Shown here: positions 51,345-59,534 of the stretch, in pieces
Position numbering within the stretch: the first letter of the stretch is position 1
How the letters are laid out: each line of letters begins with the position of its first letter
Source: an uncultured Acidimicrobiales bacterium
Lineage (GTDB): Bacteria; Actinomycetota; Acidimicrobiia; Acidimicrobiales; Aldehydirespiratoraceae
Direction: 5' to 3'
DNA: 64,000 bases
NCBI GenBank assembly: GCA_951812975.1
Contig: CATOTC010000005.1
Span: 163,572-227,571 of the forward strand
The notes under the pieces: generated by a model
Seen by the model: the letters and a program-made list of their open reading frames with translations, nothing else
The model's database searches: none
What the model was told of the DNA's origin: nothing
Position numbers and translations under genes: made by a program

Positions 51345-53552
51345 CTAGGGCGGCTCCACACCCAAGACGTCGAACAGGAGCCAATCGACGACCTCAACAA
51401 GGCCCTCGGTAGACAGGTGCAGGCCGTCGTCGCGCAGACTCAACTCGCGGTTGCTTCCCACCTCGCCGATCCACGCCGGGAAATCGACCATCGTGACCGG
51501 AGCATCGGAGTCCGCGGCCACCCCGGCCACGAGCTGGTTCAACAACGCCACCCGTTCGGGGGTGTTCTGGGGGGTGATCGGCCGATTGTGGTCGGCACCC
51601 TCAAGGAAATACAGGTCCGCGCCCGTCGATGTCAGGAGTTCGATCGCCGCGCCGTACTCACCGGCTGCGTAGGCATCGAATGCCGGTTCGCCGATATTGG
51701 TCCACTCCTCGCCGGCCACCCCCGGGATCAGTCGATCGGTAATGTCCCAGGGGCTCACATGAGTGATCACAATGTCGGGCGCGAACACCTCGACCACGGT
51801 GGTCCAGGAAACGACATCAACGTGTGAGACCGACTCCGGATCCACCGGGAACGCCCAATTGGAACAGATGTCGCGGACGGGACCCTCGGAACCGTCGGGC
51901 ACGCGCATGAGGCCGAACCTGACGGTCCCGCAGCCGATATGGGCCTCGTTGAAGACGATCACCTCAGCATCCGGATTCTCGAGCGTCCACTGGGCGAGCA
52001 CCTCACCGATCTGAGCCATCACCGAGTCGCCCACGGTCAGAATGCGCACCGGTCCGGTGTCAAGCTCTGCTGCAGGTGCCGGCTCATCGGATTCAAGAGC
52101 CGTCTGTTCGAGAGGGACGCCGGTGGCTGCATCGCCGTCACTCAGGGCGCGGTCGTCCGGTTCGGAGGTAGTCGATTCATCGGGTTCCCCGGAGGAGTCT
52201 GATTCGTCGATCTGGGCCGCGGGGCCCTCAGTCGCTGGATCCTGCTCAGCTGTCGTCGCCGCCGCAGATGGCACGAGGATCTGGCGGATCTCGGGCGGGC
52301 GACGGGTATGTGCCACCAATAGACCGGCCAGGATCACCGCCACCGCCGCAGCCCCGGCGAACGCTGCCACGAACGGCCTCAGTTCCTTGCGCGTGAACGG
52401 CCAGCGCCGCTTCACGAACGGCTGCTCAATCAGATGGAACGAGAGCACCGAGACGATCAAGGTCAGGCTCAGATGCAGAGCCAGCAACGACCAACCCGTG
52501 AGTCGCTCGACCCCGAACAGGCTTCCCGCGCGCTCAGAGTCGACTAACAGGTAGATCGGCCAGTGGTACAGGTACAGGCCGTAGGAGATCCGCCCCACAT
52601 AACGAACCGGCGACCACGCAAAGAACCGGTAGAGCGGACTCCACGGCGCCTCCTGGGACAGACCCAGAAGCGCTGCGCCCGAAGCCACCGCGATCAACAG
52701 GAACCCGCCGTTCTCGAACATCCAGGCGTCTCGCTCACTGACCGCCAGAACCGCCCAAAGATGGAACGCAGTCGCCGGATAGGCGATCAGGGCCAGCACC
52801 CTCCTGCCCCTGTCAGTGCTGGGATGGCCGTACAGATGGACCGCCAGCGCCATGGCGATACCCACGAACAGCGCCTGGGCACGAGTGTCGGTTCCGTAGT
52901 AGGCCCTCGACGGATCCTCCCCCACGACATGCACCCGGCTCATCCACCAGGCCGAACCGAGTGCGCCCAGCACCGACACGACCAGCAGGATCTCCCGTCC
53001 CCTGCGTCCACCCCAGCGCAGACCGGCGATCAGAAACAGCGGCGCGAAGAGATAGAACTGCTCCTCGATCGAGAACGACCAGACATGTTTCAGAGGCGAC
53101 GGCGTGAGGAACTGCTCGAAGTACGATACCCCTGCCACGATCTCATGCCAGTTGGCGCAGTATGCGAGCGCAGAGACGATCGCGCCGGTCCAGCGGTCGA
53201 TCAGGTCCGGGTCGCCAACCACCGCGAGGTAGACCGAAAGGAAGCCAAGGGCCAGAAAGAGGGCCGGGAAGAGTCGCCTGACGCGGCGACCCGCATAGGC
53301 GACCAGGTCGATACGGCCGTTCGCGTCCCACTCCCGCAGAGCGATGCTGACGATCAGGTAACTCGACAACACGAAGAACAGGTCGAGGCTCAGGATGCCC
53401 CCCGGGACGATGTCTGGACCGCCCTGGATGCTCTCTGGACGGGCGTGATAGAGCAGCGGCCCTAGGACGACCCAGAATCCGCGCATCCCGTCGAACGTCG
53501 GGATGTAACCAAACTTGGACCTGGAAGCCCGCTCGGTCACGGTCGCGCTCAC
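51345..53552 (-). CDS. Acyltransferase 3 / SGNH-domain fusion (OatA-like)
   Basis: 735 residues. The N-terminal acyltransferase-3 domain (about 1-390) has ten or so helices, starting with IPTFDGMRGFWVVLGPLLYHA (catalytic His) and GGILSLDLFFVLSSYLI, then WSFSIEEQFYLFAPL. A helix and an acidic linker (TEGPAAQIDESDSSGEPDES) lead to an SGNH esterase-like domain: RILTVGDSVMAQIGEVLAQW (block I Ser), ITHVSPWDITDRL, and the C-terminal DGLHLSTEG (D-x-x-H dyad). Such enzymes O-acetylate cell-wall or surface polysaccharides on the outer face. GTG 53552 or nearby is the start. Divergent from the MATE gene. Confidence 0.9.
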   Translation of the reverse strand: MSATVTERASRSKFGYIPTFDGMRGFWVVLGPLLYHARPESIQGGPDIVPGGILSLDLFFVLSSYLIVSIALREWDANGRIDLVAYAGRRVRRLFPALFLALGFLSVYLAVVGDPDLIDRWTGAIVSALAYCANWHEIVAGVSYFEQFLTPSPLKHVWSFSIEEQFYLFAPLFLIAGLRWGGRRGREILLVVSVLGALGSAWWMSRVHVVGEDPSRAYYGTDTRAQALFVGIAMALAVHLYGHPSTDRGRRVLALIAYPATAFHLWAVLAVSERDAWMFENGGFLLIAVASGAALLGLSQEAPWSPLYRFFAWSPVRYVGRISYGLYLYHWPIYLLVDSERAGSLFGVERLTGWSLLALHLSLTLIVSVLSFHLIEQPFVKRRWPFTRKELRPFVAAFAGAAAVAVILAGLLVAHTRRPPEIRQILVPSAAATTAEQDPATEGPAAQIDESDSSGEPDESTTSEPDDRALSDGDAATGVPLEQTALESDEPAPAAELDTGPVRILTVGDSVMAQIGEVLAQWTLENPDAEVIVFNEAHIGCGTVRFGLMRVPDGSEGPVRDICSNWAFPVDPESVSHVDVVSWTTVVEVFAPDIVITHVSPWDITDRLIPGVAGEEWTNIGEPAFDAYAAGEYGAAIELLTSTGADLYFLEGADHNRPITPQNTPERVALLNQLVAGVAADSDAPVTMVDFPAWIGEVGSNRELSLRDDGLHLSTEGLVEVVDWLLFDVLGVEPP

Positions 53553-53630
53553 GCCGGGCGACGGCCGATCGTGTCGTGGCTGCCGGGCTCGGAGACGATC
53601 CGCTCACTGGTAGCCGTAATATTCGCTCCC

Positions 53631-54965
53631 ATGTCGTCCCTCCTTGATCTCCGTGGCCGCTGGACCCGCGAAGATCGAGAAATCCTACGCCTCGCGGTTC
53701 CGGCGTTGGCAGCTCTGGTTGCCGAACCGCTCTATATTCTGGCCGATACCGCCGTGGTCGGCCGCCTCGGGACGCCACAGCTCGGCGGCCTCGCCCTCGC
53801 CTCGTCGCTGCTGCTGATCGGATATTCGGTCTTCATCTTCCTGGCCTACGGCACCACCGCGACCGTGGCGAGGCTGCTCGGGGCCAGAGAACTTCGCCGC
53901 GCCGCACACCACGCCGTGCAGAGCATCTGGCTCGCCACGCTCATCGGGGTGGTGCTGGCAGGCCTCGGGTTCGCCTTCCGCAGCGACCTCATCTCGCTTA
54001 TGGGCGGAGAGGACGACGTCGCCGGCCATGCCGAGGTCTACTTCCGGATCTCACTGCTGGGCGTGCCGGCCATGCTCATCACGCTCGCCGGGGTCGGGTA
54101 CCTGCGAGGCCTGCAGGACACGAGACGACCGCTCTATGTGGCTCTGGGCACCGCTGTTCTCAACCTCGTTGTCGAGCTGGTGCTGATATTCGGTTTCGAC
54201 CAGGGGATCGGGGCGTCGGCTCTGTCCACGGTCATCGCCCAATGGATCGGTGCCGGCGTCTTCGTCGCCTGGATCCGCAACGCTGTGAAGGCACACGGTG
54301 TCGATCTGCGACCCGACCCGAGAGTCATCAGGCAGGTCGCCAGCGACGGTGTCGACCTGTTCATCCGCACCGCGGCCCTAAGGGGCAGCCTCACCGTCAC
54401 GCTGGCGGTGGCCGCGCGGATCGGCACCGACGACCTCGCCGCCCATCAGATCGCCTTCGAGATCTGGAATCTCCTGGCCCTGACCCTCGATTCGGTCGCC
54501 ATCGCCGCACAAGCCATGATCGGCATGACCCTGGGCAGCGGCGACGCCGCCCGGGCGCGGGCGCTGGGGCGAAGAATGATCCAGTGGGGACTGTGGTGCG
54601 GTGTCGGCCTCGGCGCGATCGTCGGGCTCCTGTCACCGGTGCTGGGTCACATCTTCAGCGAAGACGCGGCGGTTGTGAGCCTCACCGCTTTCCTGCTCAT
54701 CCATGTGGCGGTGCAACAACCGGTCGCGGGCGTGGTCTTCGCTCTTGACGGCATCCTCATCGGTGCCGGCAATCTCCGCTTCCTGGCGGTCACCATGTGG
54801 ATCGCTGCGGTCGTGCTCGTCGGCGGAGGGCTCGCAGTGTTGGCAACGGGCGCGGGCATCGGCTGGCTCTGGTTGTGCCTGGCGGCATGGCTCACGTCGC
54901 GTGCCATCATGCTCCTGGCCCGTTTCCGCACCCCCAAATGGCAGGTTACGGGTGCGAACCGCTAG
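53631..54965 (+). CDS. MATE-family efflux transporter (DinF type)
   Basis: 444 residues with about twelve helices. The first repeat begins REILRLAVPALAALVAEPLYILADTAVVGRLG, where the conserved Asp and Thr of DinF proteins are seen, followed by GTPQLGGLALAS and LLGARELRRAAHHAV; the second half starts FIRTAALRGSLTVTLAVAARIGTDDLAAHQIAFEIWN. It exports cationic or other drugs with Na+ or H+. ATG 53631 (MSSLLDLRGRW) is chosen; ATG 53571 adds unlikely residues. Its TAG and the gatB TAG on the other strand share the palindrome CTAG, so the two convergent genes overlap by 4 bases. Confidence 0.9.
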   Translation: MSSLLDLRGRWTREDREILRLAVPALAALVAEPLYILADTAVVGRLGTPQLGGLALASSLLLIGYSVFIFLAYGTTATVARLLGARELRRAAHHAVQSIWLATLIGVVLAGLGFAFRSDLISLMGGEDDVAGHAEVYFRISLLGVPAMLITLAGVGYLRGLQDTRRPLYVALGTAVLNLVVELVLIFGFDQGIGASALSTVIAQWIGAGVFVAWIRNAVKAHGVDLRPDPRVIRQVASDGVDLFIRTAALRGSLTVTLAVAARIGTDDLAAHQIAFEIWNLLALTLDSVAIAAQAMIGMTLGSGDAARARALGRRMIQWGLWCGVGLGAIVGLLSPVLGHIFSEDAAVVSLTAFLLIHVAVQQPVAGVVFALDGILIGAGNLRFLAVTMWIAAVVLVGGGLAVLATGAGIGWLWLCLAAWLTSRAIMLLARFRTPKWQVTGANR

Positions 54966-56437
54966 TACTGAGACTTCTGGGCCAGGAGTTGAGCGACCGC
55001 TCTGCCGTCGGCCTGCCCCCGGGTGGCCTTCATTATCTGACCTGTGAAGAACCCCTGCATCCTCTTGCGGTCCGCTTCGTCGCCACCGCGCAGTCGTGAC
55101 CACTCATCGGGATTGGCGACGATCAACTCGTCGAGCAGCGACTCGAGCTCGGTGGTGTCCATTGCTTCGAACCCTCTGCGCGCCGCGTGGTCGGCGGGGT
55201 CGCCACCGTGTTGGACGAGGTCTCCGAGGACGACCTTGGCTTGGCTGGCCGACAGCTCCCCGTTCGATTCCATCTTGATCAGGGCCGCGAAGGACTCGGC
55301 GTCTACGCGGGACCAGTTATCGACAGCGAGGTCGTTGACCAGTCGAGTCACCGCCTTGGCAGCGTCTGCACCGGAGGCGGCCGCAGCCATGGCCAAAGAG
55401 TCCTGGCCTCGCTCAACGAGCAGGTGCGCCGCGTCCGCGTCGGCGCCCGTCGCTTCGCGCAGTGCGGCGCGGCGGGCCGCGGGCAACGGCGGCAGCGCCT
55501 CGTCGATCGCCGCAATCTCGGCCGGGTTGGGCTCGAGCGGCACCAGGTCCGGTTCTTGGAAGTACCGGTAGTCCTCGGCATCCTCTTTGGAACGGCCGGG
55601 TGTCGTGCGGCCCGCGGCTTCATCCCAGTGGCGTGTCTGCTGCTGCGGTCCGGTGCCGGTGGTCCAGAGATCGACATGGCGCAGCGCCTCATGCTCAATG
55701 GCACGACCGAGCGACCGCAACGAGTTGATGTTCTTGATCTCGCAGCGGGTGCGCAACTCCGACGATCCGTGCGGGCGGACCGACACGTTGGCGTCGACCC
55801 GAATCGAGCCCTCCTCCATTCGCGCGTCGGAGACTCCCGTGGCAACCACGATCGCTCTCAGTTCCTCGACATAGTTGCGGGCATGCTCGATCGTTCGTAG
55901 GTCGGGTCTGCTGACGATCTCGATGAGCGGCACCCCGGCCCGGTTGTAGTCGACGAGTGAGTACACGGCTTCGTTGATCCGTCCCCCGCCGCCGACATGG
56001 ACCGACTTGCCGGTGTCCTCTTCGATGTGCGCCCGCTCGATGCCGACAACGAACCCGTCGGCCAACTCCAGTCGGCCGTCCGAGTTGGTCGGCTGGTCGT
56101 ACTGTGTGGTCTGGAAGTCCTTGGGCATGTCGGGATAGAAGTAGTTCTTGCGAGCCATGACAGACCGGTTCACCTCGCATCCCAAAGCCCGGCCCAGGAT
56201 CATCGCCAGTTCCACGGCACGTTCGTTCATCACCGGAAGGGAACCCGGCAACCCCAGACAGGTCGGGCAGATGTTGGTGTTGGGCTGCGCGCCGAACTGG
56301 TTGACGCAACCGCAGAACAGCTTCGTGGCCGTGTCGAGCTCGACGTGGACCTCGAGTCCCACGACCAGTTCCCAGCCCTGCGGAAGGGCGGGCTCAACCG
56401 GCGTGTCCGCAGTCGCAGCAGGCGCCAGTCCGCTCAT
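54962..56437 (-). CDS. gatB: Aspartyl/glutamyl-tRNA amidotransferase subunit B
   Basis: 491 residues. Activates Glu/Asp on misacylated Gln-tRNA or Asn-tRNA with ATP before GatA-supplied ammonia is added. The N-terminus WELVVGLEVHVELDT, the zinc Cys residues CGCVNQFGAQPNTNICPTCLGLPG, RKNYFYPDMPKDFQ TTQYDQP and EDTGKSVH are diagnostic; the C-terminal YqeY-like helical tail ends KATRGQADGRAVAQLLAQK. ATG 56437 overlaps the gatA stop (ATGA). Order on the strand is gatC-gatA-gatB. Confidence 0.96.
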   Translation of the reverse strand: MSGLAPAATADTPVEPALPQGWELVVGLEVHVELDTATKLFCGCVNQFGAQPNTNICPTCLGLPGSLPVMNERAVELAMILGRALGCEVNRSVMARKNYFYPDMPKDFQTTQYDQPTNSDGRLELADGFVVGIERAHIEEDTGKSVHVGGGGRINEAVYSLVDYNRAGVPLIEIVSRPDLRTIEHARNYVEELRAIVVATGVSDARMEEGSIRVDANVSVRPHGSSELRTRCEIKNINSLRSLGRAIEHEALRHVDLWTTGTGPQQQTRHWDEAAGRTTPGRSKEDAEDYRYFQEPDLVPLEPNPAEIAAIDEALPPLPAARRAALREATGADADAAHLLVERGQDSLAMAAAASGADAAKAVTRLVNDLAVDNWSRVDAESFAALIKMESNGELSASQAKVVLGDLVQHGGDPADHAARRGFEAMDTTELESLLDELIVANPDEWSRLRGGDEADRKRMQGFFTGQIMKATRGQADGRAVAQLLAQKSQY

Positions 56438-57864
56438 GCCGCAGCCTCGAGCACGGCGGCCACCCTGAAGGTCTGCACGTCGTGCGAAGCCGGAGCGAGC
56501 ACCTGGACACCGACCGGCATGCCGTCGTCACCCACTCCGAACGGAACCGAGATCGCGGGATGGCCGGTGAGGTTGGAGGGGATCGTGCAGACGTCGTTGA
56601 CGTACATCGTCAGCGGGTCCTGCGTGCGTGCCCCCAGTTCGAAGGCCGTGGTCGGGGTGGTGGGCGTGACCAGCACATCGAAATTCTCATAGACCCGGGC
56701 GAAGTCTTCGAGCATCATGGTGCGGACCTTCAGGGCCTTACCGTAGAACGCGTCGTAGTAGCCCGCCGACAGTGCGTAGGTGCCGAGCATGATCCGGCGC
56801 TTGACCTCGGTCCCGAAACCGGCTGTGCGCGTGGCCGTGGTCATCTCCGGAGTGGTCGCACCGTCAACCCGCAGGCCGTAGCGGACCCCGTCGTAACGGG
56901 CCAGGTTGCTCGACGCCTCCGCCGGCATCACCAGGTAGTAGGCGCTCAGACCCAGCGTCGATGACGGAACCGAGACCTCGTCGACCACAGCGCCGGCCGC
57001 GGCGAGAGCCTCCACCGCCTCTACAGTGCGCGCCAGCACGTCCGAGGCCAACCCCGGCACTCCCCCGGGGCCCCCTGCGAGTTCTTTCACCACGCCGACA
57101 CGCAGACCGTCGACGCCCGCCTCGAGCACCGCTTGCGCTGTCGGCTCGAAGTCGCGGATGGATGTCGAGTCGAGCGGATCGTGCCCGGCGATCACGTCGA
57201 AGAGGGCCGCGGCGTCGGTCACATTGGCTGCGAAGGGCCCGACCTGATCCAGCGAGGAAGCGAGGGCGACCAGTCCGTAGCGGCTGACAACGCCATACGT
57301 CGGTTTCATCCCGACGACGCCGCAGAACGCCGCCGGTTGGCGGATCGACCCACCGGTATCTGATCCGATACCAAGCGGAGTGAATCCGGCAGCGACCGAG
57401 GCGGCCGTGCCTCCGCTGGACCCTCCCGGCACTCGTGAGAGGTCGTGCGGGTTGCGGGTAGGACCGAACGCCGAATGTTCTGTCGAGGAACCCATGGCGA
57501 ACTCGTCAAGGTTGGTCTTGCCGACGCTGACCGCACCCGCCTCGCGCAGCCGTGTCACGACCGTGGCGTCATAGGGGGGTCGCCAGCCCTCGAGGATCCT
57601 CGACGAACAGGTGGTCGGGACGCCGCGAGTACACATGTTGTCCTTGGTGGCCAACGGCACTCCCGCGAACGGACCCACGGGCTCACCGGTAGACACTGCG
57701 GCATCGATCGCCGCGGCCTGGGCGCGGGCGCGCTCGGCAGTGACGAGGTTGTAGGCGTTCAGTTCCGGATCCCGCTGTGCGATCAGCGCGAGATGCTCCT
57801 CGACCACGTCGAGCGCTGAGCGTTCCCCGGATCTGACCGCGGCGGCGATCTCCAGCGCGCTCAC
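56434..57864 (-). CDS. gatA: Aspartyl/glutamyl-tRNA amidotransferase subunit A
   Basis: 476 residues, amidase-signature enzyme that releases ammonia from glutamine. The Ser-cisSer-Lys triad is present: Lys in FAGVPLATKDNMCTRG, cis-Ser and Ser in VPGGSSGGTAASVAAG and GIGSDTGGSIRQPAAF. FCGVVGMKPTYGVVSRYGL completes the signature. It overlaps gatC and gatB by 4 bases each, so the three are translated as one operon. No oddities. Confidence 0.96.
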   Translation of the reverse strand: MSALEIAAAVRSGERSALDVVEEHLALIAQRDPELNAYNLVTAERARAQAAAIDAAVSTGEPVGPFAGVPLATKDNMCTRGVPTTCSSRILEGWRPPYDATVVTRLREAGAVSVGKTNLDEFAMGSSTEHSAFGPTRNPHDLSRVPGGSSGGTAASVAAGFTPLGIGSDTGGSIRQPAAFCGVVGMKPTYGVVSRYGLVALASSLDQVGPFAANVTDAAALFDVIAGHDPLDSTSIRDFEPTAQAVLEAGVDGLRVGVVKELAGGPGGVPGLASDVLARTVEAVEALAAAGAVVDEVSVPSSTLGLSAYYLVMPAEASSNLARYDGVRYGLRVDGATTPEMTTATRTAGFGTEVKRRIMLGTYALSAGYYDAFYGKALKVRTMMLEDFARVYENFDVLVTPTTPTTAFELGARTQDPLTMYVNDVCTIPSNLTGHPAISVPFGVGDDGMPVGVQVLAPASHDVQTFRVAAVLEAAA

Positions 57865-58163
57865 GGTTGTTCGCCCAGCACCGGCGGGACTCGAAACTGC
57901 CCGTCTTGAACGTCCGGTGCGGAAGCCATCACTTCATCACGCTCCAGCGACTCCGAGACCACGTCGGCGCGCATCACGTTGCGCAGCGGCAGAGGACCTG
58001 AAGTCGGCTCCACATCAGCCACTTCGAGGGCCTCAACGTCGGCGGCATGTTCCAGGATGGCACCGAGCTGCTGCGTGAACTGATCGATCTCGTCGTCGGC
58101 CAGCTCAAGGCGCGCCAAGCGGGCTACATGGACCACTTCATCACGGGTAATGCGTTCAGCCAC
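57861..58163 (-). CDS. gatC: Aspartyl/glutamyl-tRNA amidotransferase subunit C
   Basis: 100 residues. Small helper that wraps around GatA and stabilises it. ITRDEVVHVARLARLELADDEIDQFTQQLGAILEH is the conserved helical part; the C-terminal APDVQDGQFRVPPVLGE is the usual ending. GTG 58163 (MAERITRD) follows GAGGG; longer in-frame extensions to 58265 are not conserved. It overlaps gatA by 4 bases. Confidence 0.94.
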   Translation of the reverse strand: MAERITRDEVVHVARLARLELADDEIDQFTQQLGAILEHAADVEALEVADVEPTSGPLPLRNVMRADVVSESLERDEVMASAPDVQDGQFRVPPVLGEQP

Positions 58164-58357
58164 GGCCCTCAAGGATAAGGGGCTCTTCGCGTTTGGGGGT
58201 GGAGTGAGCGGGGTGAGGGTGCGCATCCTGCGGCGCTGACGCATCCAGATCTCGAACTGGCGCACGGCCCTCTCTACGAAACCCTTGGTGATTCACATTG
58301 CGCTGTGATTCAACAAAGTTTCTGATGTTCCCGCGGGCCAGTGCGCGGCAGGGCCGG

Positions 58358-58813
58358 CTACGTCAACCCCACGGCCAGGATCGAGCCCCAGGTCGGCACT
58401 GCGAATGCCAGCATGGCAAACACCATCGTGCGGGTCTGCTGGGCGAACTGAAGCGCTATCGCGCCTTGAAATTCCTTGTTTTCGGCGCGAAGCATCCTGA
58501 ACTCGGACGCGGTCTCGGTGCGGATGTTGGCGAACCCGGCATGCATATCGGTGCGTAGCCGTTGCTCGCTGGCCTCAATGGCCGCCTTGTTGGCCTCAAT
58601 GGCCGCCTTGTTGGCCTCAATGGCCGCCTTGTTGGCCTCAATGGCGGCCTTGAGGAGAACGAGGTCGTCTTTGGTGGCGAGGTCGTGCCAGTGGACGGCG
58701 GGCAGGCTCTCCATCAGAGTTCTCCCCTCCTCCTCCCCCAGCATCTCGCACAGACGGTGCAACAGGGCCAAGCGCTGGCCCTCGCTGACCGGTCCACTCG
58801 CGGGGATAGCCAA
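58358..58813 (-). CDS. Coiled-coil protein with C-terminal membrane helix
   Basis: 151 residues. About 15-50 is helical (LALLHRLCEMLGEEEGRTLME), followed by DLATKDDLVLLKAAIEANK and a heptad coiled coil with four copies of AAIEAN/SK, then RLRTDMHAGFANIRTE. The C-terminus is a single helix (TMVFAMLAFAVPTWGSILAV). The layout resembles DUF1640/CcdC-type coiled-coil membrane proteins found in many bacteria. Function unknown. The four heptads come from a 21-bp tandem repeat, so the coil length may vary between strains. Real gene status is likely. Confidence 0.65.
   Translation of the reverse strand: MAIPASGPVSEGQRLALLHRLCEMLGEEEGRTLMESLPAVHWHDLATKDDLVLLKAAIEANKAAIEANKAAIEANKAAIEASEQRLRTDMHAGFANIRTETASEFRMLRAENKEFQGAIALQFAQQTRTMVFAMLAFAVPTWGSILAVGLT
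58571..58654 (-). repeat. Four 21-bp in-frame tandem repeats (heptads)
   Basis: GGCCTCAATGGCCGCCTTGTT is present at 58571, 58592 and 58613, with a variant (GGCGGCCTTGAG ending) at 58634. Each unit encodes one coiled-coil heptad (KAAIEAN). Unit length of seven codons keeps both reading frame and coil register. Confidence 0.95.
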
Positions 58814-58999
58814 CCTCCTCAGATGTCAGGTGATATTTGAGGAGGACCAGTCCATGTCCTCGAATGGTTCCCGGCACATTACCACTCAACTCGTTGTACC
58901 ACAACCCTTTCATGGCGGCGGTGAAACAGGCCGCAACTGGTTTCCGGAGTTCCCGGTGCGACGATCTATTCGATCGACGCACGTTCTAGAGTAGCAACG

Positions 59000-59479
59000 G
59001 TGACCCATCAGTTCCTGAGCCCTGCTTGGATCGGCGCAGTCAGACAAATCCGCGATGAACTCGATCCCGGTGATGCGGCGACCGACATGGCCGGCATGAC
59101 TGACATGGAAGCACGGGCCAATGTGACGATCGTCGACGCTCCTTTCGAGGCGTCGACCGTGAAATTGCACCTCGACACCAGCAGCGGCACACCGGTGTTC
59201 GACGAGGGGCATCTGAGCGAGGCCGACTTCATGATCGAGATGCCCTACTCGCTGGCCTATGAGATATTCGTCGAACGGGACCCGGCCGCGGTGATGCCAG
59301 TACTGCTTGGTGGGCAGGTGAAGCTCACCGGCGACGCGTCGAAACTGTTGCTGCTGGCCGACTCGGTGCTGGCAGCCGAGACGACGCCACCGGGCGGTTC
59401 CGACGACACTGCCGGGTATCTCGGTTCAACTGCGCGCAGAATGACCGAGCAAATCGACGCGATCACCCTCCGGGAATAG
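59000..59479 (+). CDS. SCP2 sterol-binding-like domain protein
   Basis: 159 residues from GTG 59000 (MTHQFLSPAWIGAV). The order ANVTIVDAPFEASTVKLHLDTSSG, ADFMIEMPYSLAYEIFVERDPAAVMPVLLGGQVKLTGDASKLLLL (split by my quoting) follows the SCP2 fold: beta sheet, then a helix, then the G-K/Q-x-K-x-x-G-D-x-x-K/x-L motif that covers the lipid cavity. It may bind or transfer lipids. Plus strand, convergent with the PASTA kinase gene 55 bases away. Confidence 0.8.
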   Translation: MTHQFLSPAWIGAVRQIRDELDPGDAATDMAGMTDMEARANVTIVDAPFEASTVKLHLDTSSGTPVFDEGHLSEADFMIEMPYSLAYEIFVERDPAAVMPVLLGGQVKLTGDASKLLLLADSVLAAETTPPGGSDDTAGYLGSTARRMTEQIDAITLRE

Positions 59480-59534
59480 CACAGGCACCCTCCGCGAACA
59501 CAACAGGCACCCACACGGGAACGACGCCTGCGCC